Below are positions 58,651 to 64,000 of a DNA stretch of 64,000 nt, piece by piece. The translations under genes were made by a program, and so were the position numbers. The DNA lies in contig JAWDKM010000002.1 of NCBI GenBank assembly GCA_032464575.1, forward strand, positions 558,001-622,000. Direction: 5' to 3'. Under the pieces are notes generated by a model. That model had not been told where the DNA came from. It saw only the letters and a program-made list of their open reading frames with translations, and did not search any database. Origin of the DNA: Pontivivens sp032464575 (GTDB taxonomy: Bacteria; Pseudomonadota; Alphaproteobacteria; Rhodobacterales; Rhodobacteraceae). Each line of letters starts with the position of its first letter. The first letter of the stretch is position 1.

Positions 58651-59462
58651 CGCCGCAGGCGCTGCTCTCCGCCTTGCGGTCCCGGGGCTGGTCCGTGGAG
58701 GCCGTGGAGCGCCTGCCGCGCGGGCGGACGAATTGCGCCTGGCGGGTGCGGAGCCGCGGGCGGCTGCTGACGCTGCGCCACCCGTCGGGCGATCCGGCGC
58801 TCCTGTTTCCACGAGATCCGGCGGCCGAACGGCGGGCGGTGGAGGCGCTCGCCGGGACTGGCCTTGCGCCGGAGCTCGCGGGGTGGGAGCCAGGGCTCGC
58901 GGGCGGTGCCATCCTCACCACCTATGTAGAGGGGCGGCTCTGGGATGGCGATGCGGTTGCCGCCGCGCGTCTGCTACGGCGACTGCATGACATGCCCATA
59001 CCCAAGGGGCTGCCGGCGCGCGGGCGCGATCCCGTGGGGGAGGGGCATGCCGTTCTCGCCCGGTGCCGCGACCGGAGCCTCGGGCGGCTGGCTCCGCCGG
59101 CGGTGCGGCTGGCAGGGCGTGCGTTGCTGCATGGCGATCCCGCGCCAGGCAATCTGATCGACGCTGCTGGAGGGCTGATCCTGATCGACTGGCAGTGCCC
59201 GGCGGCGGGCCCGGCAGCGCATGACGTGATGCTGTTCCTGTCGCCCGCGATGCAGCTCCTCGGCCGAGGTCGGGTACTGGGCAGGGAGGCAATGCGGGCC
59301 TTCGCAGCGGCCTACGGCCCGTTGCCCCCGCCCCCGGTACGGGCCGCGATGCACTGGCGGATGGCGTGCCACTGTCAGTGGCGGATCGAGCGTGGGGACG
59401 CCGCCTACCGCCTGGCGCTGGCAGCCGAGCTCAAAGCACTTGCGCGAGCCAGACGGAGGTGA
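58647..59462 (+). CDS. Aminoglycoside/choline phosphotransferase-like protein
   Basis: 271-aa APH-fold kinase. The Brenner motif is LLHGDPAPGNLIDAAGG (catalytic D in HGDPAPGN) and the metal-binding DW pair is in LILIDWQCPAAGPAAHDVML. RTNCAWRVRSRGRLLTLRHP is the N-lobe start; the usual nucleotide-positioning lysine is replaced by arginine (LRHPSG) or lies elsewhere. Substrate unknown; this need not be an antibiotic-resistance gene. GTG start 58647, coupled to the M48 gene. Its 3' end overlaps ubiB by 32 bases on the other strand. Confidence 0.82.
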   Translation: MTPQALLSALRSRGWSVEAVERLPRGRTNCAWRVRSRGRLLTLRHPSGDPALLFPRDPAAERRAVEALAGTGLAPELAGWEPGLAGGAILTTYVEGRLWDGDAVAAARLLRRLHDMPIPKGLPARGRDPVGEGHAVLARCRDRSLGRLAPPAVRLAGRALLHGDPAPGNLIDAAGGLILIDWQCPAAGPAAHDVMLFLSPAMQLLGRGRVLGREAMRAFAAAYGPLPPPPVRAAMHWRMACHCQWRIERGDAAYRLALAAELKALARARRR

Positions 59463-60990
59463 GCGCGATCGCAGCACCCAGCGCCATCCCGGCCAGCGCC
59501 CAGGCCGCGCGCCCCCGGCGGCGGGAGCGCCGCCGGGGGCGCGGATCGTCCTCGCCCTCCACCGGGTTGTTGGTGCGGATCAGCGCGGCTTCGGCCATGC
59601 GCGGGAGCAGCGGCCCGAAGCGGGAGAGGATGCGCACCGTCTCCGCCAGATCGCGGGCCACCGCGCGGGGGCCGAGATTGTCGCGTATGTAGCGCTCCAC
59701 CACCGGTCGCGCGACCTGCCACATGTTCATGTGCGGGTCGAGCGAGCGGCCCACCCCCTCCACCACCACCATGGTCCGTTGCAGCAGGATGAGCTGGGTC
59801 TGCGTTTCCATCCCGAAGCGCTCGGTCACGTCGAAGAGGTGGGCGAGGAGCTTCGCCATCGAGATGCGGGAGGCATCCTGCCCGAAGATCGGCTCGGCCA
59901 CTGTGCGCAGCGCCTGGGCAAACTCGTCGATGTCGCGATCGGGGGGGACATAGCCCGCCTCGAAATGCACCTCGGCCACGCGGCGGTAGTTCTGGCGCAG
60001 GAAGCCGTAGACGATCTCGGCGAAGACGCGGCGGGTATAGGCGTCGATCCGGCCCATGATGCCGAAGTCGAGGGCGATCAGGTCGCCGTCGGGCCCGACC
60101 TTGAGGTTGCCCTGATGCATGTCGGCGTGGAAGTAGCCGTCGCGCAGGGCGTGGTTGAGGAAGACTTGGACGACGCGCGCGCCCATCGCATTCATGTCGA
60201 TGCCGCTGGCGCGCAAGGCCTCCAGATCACCCATCTGGATACCGCCCACCCATTGCGAGGTCAGCACTGTCTCGGACGACAGGGGCCAGACGACCTGCGG
60301 GATGCGGAAGCCTTCGTCCTTTTCGACATTCGCGCCGAACTCGGCGGCGGCGGAGGCTTCGAGGCGGAAATCGAGCTCCTGCTTCACGACGCCGTGGAAG
60401 TGGGCGATGACCTGGGTCGGTTTCAGCCGCCGGGCCTTGGGCGCAAGGAGCTCGATGGTCCGCGCCACGAAGTAGAACGCCTGGATGTCGCGGTCGAAGG
60501 CGCGGGCGATGCCGGGGCGGCGGATCTTCACGGCCACCTCCTCACCCGTATCAGCGCGGCGGGCGCGGTGGACCTGAGCGATGGAGGCGGCTGCGACGGG
60601 TTCCGAGAACTCCATGAACAGCGCCTCGACCGGCGCGCCGAGCTCGCGCTCCACTTCGCGCCGCGCGGCGGCCATCGGGAAGGGTGGCAGCTTGTCCTGG
60701 AGGATCTTGAGCTCCAGGCTCAGCTCCGGCCCGGTCACGTCGGGGCGGGTGGAGAGGATCTGCCCGAACTTGATGTAGGAGGGGCCGAGTGCCGTGATCG
60801 CGCGCACGACGGGCGGCTGTGTCGGATCGCCCCGCTCGCCCAGCCACTGCACCGGCCACATCAGGACCTTCGCGGTGATCCGCAGGCTGCCGGGCGCCCC
60901 GAACTGGCGCATGGCATAATCGAGGGCACCGGTCCGCTGGAAGGTGGCGCCAGTCCGGATCAGTCGCCAGAGGTTGGAAACAGGGTTCAA
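59431..60990 (-). CDS. ubiB: Ubiquinone biosynthesis atypical kinase UbiB
   Basis: Membrane-associated ABC1/ADCK-type ATPase needed for ubiquinone synthesis. 519 aa. The KxGQ motif is in SYIKFGQILSTRPDVTGPEL, the A-rich loop VAAASIAQVHRA, the catalytic-like HADMHQGNLKV and DFGIMGR. Two helices close the C-terminus (AAWALAGMALGAAIALTSVW). Start probably TTG 60990, overlapping the ubiE TGA (TTGA); GTG 60999 in the same frame is an alternative. Upstream codons belong to ubiE in another frame. Confidence 0.95.
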   Translation of the reverse strand: MNPVSNLWRLIRTGATFQRTGALDYAMRQFGAPGSLRITAKVLMWPVQWLGERGDPTQPPVVRAITALGPSYIKFGQILSTRPDVTGPELSLELKILQDKLPPFPMAAARREVERELGAPVEALFMEFSEPVAAASIAQVHRARRADTGEEVAVKIRRPGIARAFDRDIQAFYFVARTIELLAPKARRLKPTQVIAHFHGVVKQELDFRLEASAAAEFGANVEKDEGFRIPQVVWPLSSETVLTSQWVGGIQMGDLEALRASGIDMNAMGARVVQVFLNHALRDGYFHADMHQGNLKVGPDGDLIALDFGIMGRIDAYTRRVFAEIVYGFLRQNYRRVAEVHFEAGYVPPDRDIDEFAQALRTVAEPIFGQDASRISMAKLLAHLFDVTERFGMETQTQLILLQRTMVVVEGVGRSLDPHMNMWQVARPVVERYIRDNLGPRAVARDLAETVRILSRFGPLLPRMAEAALIRTNNPVEGEDDPRPRRRSRRRGRAAWALAGMALGAAIALTSVWLAQVL

Positions 60991-61727
60991 ATCTTCCACC
61001 CGCTGTGCAGGCAGGCGATCCCCATGGAGAGATTGCGGTAGCGCACGTTCTCGAAGCCCGCCTGCCGGATCAGGGTGGCGAAGCTCTCCTGATCGGGGAA
61101 CTTGCGGATCGACTCGACGAGATACTGATAGCTCTCGCGGTCCTGCGCGATCGCCTGCCCCATCGCCGGGATTACGTTGAAGGAGTAGGCGTCGTAGAGC
61201 CGTTGCAGCAGGTCGTTGGGGATCTGGCTGAACTCCAGGCACAGGAAGCGGCCGCCGGGCTTGAGGACGCGGAACGCCTCGGCCAGTGCATCCTCGGGTC
61301 GCGTGACGTTCCGGATGCCGAAACTGATCGTGTAGGCGTCGAAGCTGTTGTCGGCGAAGGGCAGCGTCATCGCGTCGCCAACGACCCATTCCATCGGGGC
61401 ACCCTGCGCCTCGGGCCGCTGCTTGCCGGCCTCCAGCATCGACTCGGTCATGTCGCAGACGGTGGCCTGCCCGCCGCCACGCTTGAGGAAGCGCAAGGCG
61501 ATGTCGCCGGTTCCGCCTGCGACGTCGAGGAGGTGCTGGTGCGGGCGCGGCGCCAGCCAATACATCATCGCATCCTTCCACAGGCGGTGGATGCCGACGC
61601 TCATCACGTCGTTCATGATGTCGTACTTCGAGGCGACGGAGGTGAAGACGCCGTGGACCCGCTCTGCCTTTTCCCCTTCCGGCACATCCTGATAGCCGAA
61701 ATGGGTGGTCTTCTCGGTCTCGGCCAT
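60987..61727 (-). CDS. ubiE: Ubiquinone/menaquinone C-methyltransferase UbiE
   Basis: SAM-dependent C-methylation of the quinone head group. 246 aa. LLDVAGGTGDIALRFLKRGG is SAM motif I; VCDMTESML, VVGDAMTLPFADNSFDAYTI (motif II) and RNVTRPEDALAEAFRVLKPG (motif III) follow, and the C-terminus has YQYLVESIRKFPDQESFATL. Gene order mutM divergent from ubiE-ubiB is standard in alphaproteobacteria. ATG 61727, with GGAGCTCC upstream. Confidence 0.97.
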   Translation of the reverse strand: MAETEKTTHFGYQDVPEGEKAERVHGVFTSVASKYDIMNDVMSVGIHRLWKDAMMYWLAPRPHQHLLDVAGGTGDIALRFLKRGGGQATVCDMTESMLEAGKQRPEAQGAPMEWVVGDAMTLPFADNSFDAYTISFGIRNVTRPEDALAEAFRVLKPGGRFLCLEFSQIPNDLLQRLYDAYSFNVIPAMGQAIAQDRESYQYLVESIRKFPDQESFATLIRQAGFENVRYRNLSMGIACLHSGWKI

Positions 61728-61866
61728 GCGGAGCTCCTGCGGTCGCTTCGCCCCGCAACCTAGCGATTGGCGCAGGATTGGAAAGCGCGGTGTGGGGTCG
61801 CGTCGATTGCGCCTGCCGCGCGAGGGGCTTAGATAGGGCTCTTCTCAGATTGAGCGAGTCCGATCG

Positions 61867-62730
61867 ATGCCCGAACTACCCGAGGTGGAGACCGTGCGCC
61901 GGGGTCTGGTCCCCGTGATGGAGGGTCGCGTGATCACACGCGCCGACGTGCGCCGCCCCGACCTGCGCTGGCCGTTTCCGGAGGGAATGGCGGACCGGCT
62001 AACAGGCGCACGGGTCACGCGGCTGCGGCGGCGGGCGAAGTACATCCTGGCGGAGCTCGACCGGGCGGAGACGCTGATCGTGCATCTGGGCATGTCGGGG
62101 CGGATGCTGATCGCCGGGCCGTCGGGGACGACCGTGCCGGGCACGTTCCACCACCATCACCCCGCGCCTGAGAAGCACGACCACGTCGTCTTCGACATCG
62201 AGGACGGGACCCGCGTCACCTTCAACGATGCGCGCCGGTTCGGCGCGATGGATCTGGTCGCGACGGATGCGCTGGAGGCGCACAAACTGATCGCGGTGCT
62301 GGGGCCGGAGCCCTTCGACAACGCCTTTTCGGCGGCGTATCTGGCGGAGAAGCTGGAGGGGCGGTGGACGCCGATCAAATCCGCCCTGCTCGACCAGCGA
62401 ATCGTGGCGGGGCTCGGCAATATCTACGTGTGCGAGGCGCTATGGCGGGCCGGGATCAGTCCCCTGCGGCTCGCGCGGGACCTGACGAGACGTCAGATTT
62501 CCGACCTTGCCGGGCATATCCGCGAAACGCTGGAGGATGCCATCGCCGCCGGCGGATCCTCGCTTCGGGACTATCGGCAGGCCGACGGGGAACTGGGCTA
62601 TTTTCAACACTCTTTCGCGGTCTACGGGCGCGAGGGTGAGGCCTGCCGGACGCCCGGCTGCGACGGCGGGATCGCACGCGACGTGCAGTCGGGGCGCTCC
62701 TCCTTCCACTGTCCCAGATGTCAGAGATAG
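61867..62730 (+). CDS. mutM: Formamidopyrimidine-DNA glycosylase (Fpg)
   Basis: Removes 8-oxoguanine and formamidopyrimidines from DNA and nicks the site. 287 aa. Catalytic PELPEVETVRRGL at the N-terminus (P2, E3), the lysine of AKYILAELDRAETLIVHLGM, and RIVAGLGNIYVCEALWRAGI. The zinc finger is EACRTPGCDGGIARDVQ with FHCPRCQ at the C-terminus. Divergent from ubiE. The short gap to the hydratase gene holds no obvious terminator. Confidence 0.98.
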   Translation: MPELPEVETVRRGLVPVMEGRVITRADVRRPDLRWPFPEGMADRLTGARVTRLRRRAKYILAELDRAETLIVHLGMSGRMLIAGPSGTTVPGTFHHHHPAPEKHDHVVFDIEDGTRVTFNDARRFGAMDLVATDALEAHKLIAVLGPEPFDNAFSAAYLAEKLEGRWTPIKSALLDQRIVAGLGNIYVCEALWRAGISPLRLARDLTRRQISDLAGHIRETLEDAIAAGGSSLRDYRQADGELGYFQHSFAVYGREGEACRTPGCDGGIARDVQSGRSSFHCPRCQR

Positions 62731-62813
62731 GGACTGAAACACCTTGCAATCATCCCGTGAGGCCTTCAAATCCCGGAACAACGCGCCGCAGGCAACCGAA
62801 AAGGGACATTCGC

Positions 62814-63590
62814 ATGGCCTACGAGATGCTGATCGTCGAGGTGACGGACGAGGTGGGACTCGTCCAGCTCAACCGCCCCGACGCACTGAATGCCCTGAAC
62901 GGGCAGCTCCTCACCGAACTCGCCGATGTGCTCACAGCGTGGGACAAGGACGATGACGTGCGCGCCATCGTGATCACCGGCTCGGAGAAGGCGTTTGCCG
63001 CGGGGGCGGATGTGAAGGAGATGGCGGAGAAATCCTTCGTCGACATGTTCGGCACCGACTACTTCACCCCGCAGACCGAGGCGATCACCCGCTGCCGCAA
63101 GCCGATCATCGCCGCGGTGTCGGGCTTCGCGCTGGGCGGAGGCTGCGAGCTTGCGATGATGTGCGACTTCATCATTGCGTCGGACACCGCGAAGTTCGGC
63201 CAGCCGGAGATCAATCTCGGCGTCATGGCCGGCATCGGCGGCACGCAGCGCCTCACCCGCATCGTGGGCAAGTCGAAGGCGATGGAGATGAACCTCACCG
63301 GCCGGTTCATGGAGGCCGAGGAGGCCGAGCGCGCCGGCCTCGTCTCCCGCATCGTGCCGGCGAAGGACCTGGTGGACGAGGCGCTGAAGACCGCTGGAAA
63401 GATCGCCGAGAAATCCCAGCTCGCCGTGATGGCGGTCAAGGAATCGGTCAACCGCGCCTATGAGACGACCCAGCGCGAGGGCCTGCTTTTCGAGCGCCGC
63501 GTGTTCCATTCGCTCTTCGCCACCGAGGATCAGGCCGAGGGGATGTCGGCCTTCGTGGAGAAGCGCACGGCGAAGTTCCGCGACCAGTAA
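62814..63590 (+). CDS. Enoyl-CoA hydratase/crotonase
   Basis: Hydrates 2-enoyl-CoA in fatty-acid oxidation or related acyl-CoA pathways. 258 aa. The oxyanion-hole and catalytic regions are AFAAGADVKEMAEKSF, AVSGFALGGGCELAMMCD (E in GGCE) and FGQPEINLGVMAGIGGTQRL (second catalytic E), followed by LVSRIVPAKDLVDEALK and a C-terminal trimerisation helix. Start ATG 62814 with AAGGGA 7 nt upstream. In Rhodobacterales this gene usually precedes rpsT and dnaA. Confidence 0.95.
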   Translation: MAYEMLIVEVTDEVGLVQLNRPDALNALNGQLLTELADVLTAWDKDDDVRAIVITGSEKAFAAGADVKEMAEKSFVDMFGTDYFTPQTEAITRCRKPIIAAVSGFALGGGCELAMMCDFIIASDTAKFGQPEINLGVMAGIGGTQRLTRIVGKSKAMEMNLTGRFMEAEEAERAGLVSRIVPAKDLVDEALKTAGKIAEKSQLAVMAVKESVNRAYETTQREGLLFERRVFHSLFATEDQAEGMSAFVEKRTAKFRDQ

Positions 63591-63599
63591 GACGGAACG

Positions 63600-63628
63600 T
63601 TGACACCCGCGGGCCGCGGGAGTAAGAG
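63600..63628 (+). promoter_or_regulatory. Putative rpsT promoter
   Basis: Perfect -35 hexamer TTGACA (63600-63605), 17-base spacer, weak -10 TAAGAG (63623-63628). The spacer contains the GC palindrome CCCGCGGGCCGCGGG, which may also end the hydratase transcript. Confidence 0.55.
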
Positions 63629-63664
63629 CGCGGCTCATCTTGTAAAAAGAGACCGGAATCAGAC

Positions 63665-63928
63665 ATGGCAAATTCGCCGTCCGCAAAGAAGCGCGTGCGC
63701 CAGATCGAGCGCCGCACCGAAGTGAACAAGGCGCGCCGCTCGCGCATCCGCACCTACCTGCGGAAGGTTGAGGAGGCCATCGCGGGTGGCGACCAGACCG
63801 CCGCTCAGCAGGCGCTCAAGGCAGCCCAGCCGGAAGTGATGCGCGGCGTCACGAAGGGCGTGCTGCACAAGAACACCGCATCGCGGAAGATCTCCCGCCT
63901 CGCGCACCGCGTGAAGTCGATGGCATGA
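63665..63928 (+). CDS. rpsT: 30S ribosomal protein S20
   Basis: 16S rRNA-binding protein of the small subunit. 87 aa, normal length. ANSPSAKKRVRQIERRTEVN and KARRSRIRTYLRKVEEAIAG are the family start; the C-terminus has GVLHKNTASRKISRLAHRVK. Strongly basic and helical. Its own promoter-like element lies upstream and a strong terminator follows. dnaA is the expected next gene beyond the window. Confidence 0.98.
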   Translation: MANSPSAKKRVRQIERRTEVNKARRSRIRTYLRKVEEAIAGGDQTAAQQALKAAQPEVMRGVTKGVLHKNTASRKISRLAHRVKSMA

Positions 63929-63965
63929 TCCCGCGGGCCCGGTCGGGCCCGTCCTGCCGCATGTC

Positions 63966-63997
63966 GGGCGCATCCGCTGATGCGCCCTTTCTTTTTG
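63966..63997 (+). terminator. Intrinsic terminator after rpsT
   Basis: Perfect 9-bp stem GGGCGCATC (63966-63974)/GATGCGCCC (63979-63987), loop CGCT, followed by TTTCTTTTTG. Confidence 0.92.
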
Positions 63998-64000
63998 CAG

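Noticed and set aside
56464..58812. A 782-codon minus-strand frame
   Set aside because: It runs through the tRNA-Arg gene and antisense to the M48 peptidase; only the final 180 codons are the acetyltransferase.
58647..59462. Antibiotic-resistance aminoglycoside phosphotransferase
   Set aside because: It shares the APH fold and Brenner motif only; the housekeeping context gives no support for a resistance role.
59431..61758. A 775-codon minus-strand frame ending in UbiB
   Set aside because: The upstream third is UbiE read in the wrong frame; UbiB starts at the TTGA overlap.

Overview
The window is GC-rich bacterial chromosome, almost certainly from an alphaproteobacterium of the Rhodobacterales (Rhodobacteraceae-like). 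The evidence is the order mnmE-rho-hemJ / PEP-synthase regulator-maf-aroE-coaE-dnaQ / secB-fxsA-tim44-mltA-smr, the rnhB-ccrM pair, a GTTC-N7-GTTC LexA box, a B12-dependent class II ribonucleotide reductase, an FeS-type photolyase beside a cyclopropane synthase, and enoyl-CoA hydratase-rpsT at the right edge (the usual neighbour of dnaA). Most of it is housekeeping DNA close to the replication origin. No phage, plasmid or CRISPR was seen; the only mobile-element trace is one decayed IS5-type transposase.

Layout. 0-2.2 kb: mnmE (partial), rho and hemJ on the minus strand. 2.23-2.74 kb: a 511-bp gene-free gap with an AT-rich core, DnaA-box-like sequences and GANTC sites, the best oriC candidate. 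2.7-6.3 kb: overlapping operon ppsR-maf-aroE-coaE-dnaQ. 6.3-10.6 kb: DUF1801, secB, fxsA, Tim44-like, mltA, smr, RidA. 10.8-19.1 kb: a probable catabolic operon (NMT1-type ABC transporter, CodA-like amidohydrolase, FAD oxidoreductase, two flavodoxin-fold reductases, a 2-oxoglutarate oxygenase and a creatininase-family hydrolase). Most junctions overlap and the substrate is unknown. 19-27.3 kb: assorted metabolism and stress genes, including a peroxiredoxin, SapC, a zinc peptidase, YihY, class III alcohol dehydrogenase, ArfB, an 18-codon microgene with a perfect Shine-Dalgarno, and a queuosine-precursor transporter under a preQ1-I riboswitch. 27.5-28.4 kb: IS remnant.

28.4-42 kb: DUF1489, nrdJ, small orphan proteins, rpsD, rlmJ, an SDR-photolyase-cfa group that resembles a photo-oxidative stress module, an FAD dehydrogenase, and a radical SAM gene behind a LexA box. 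42-46 kb: rnhB and the cell-cycle methyltransferase ccrM, whose upstream region holds two GANTC sites and a perfect DnaA box, then VOC/gabD and an SDHAF4-like gene. 46-56 kb: htpX-rsmB-small ORF, heparinase-like, purH, lspA, a DUF3035-type lipoprotein and an M16 peptidase pair. 56-64 kb: two tiny hydrophobic genes, a maltose acetyltransferase, tRNA-Arg(CCU), an M48 lipoprotein, an APH-like kinase, ubiB/ubiE, mutM, enoyl-CoA hydratase and rpsT.

Genome style: genes are tightly packed with many ATGA, GTGA and TTGA overlaps. Several convergent pairs overlap at their 3' ends. A short repeat (a CCTCCGGCGGG arm, TATTT, then an AAGAAGAAG-like tail) recurs in intergenic gaps and sometimes inside genes. 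All functions are assigned by reading motifs and gene order; no database search was possible.
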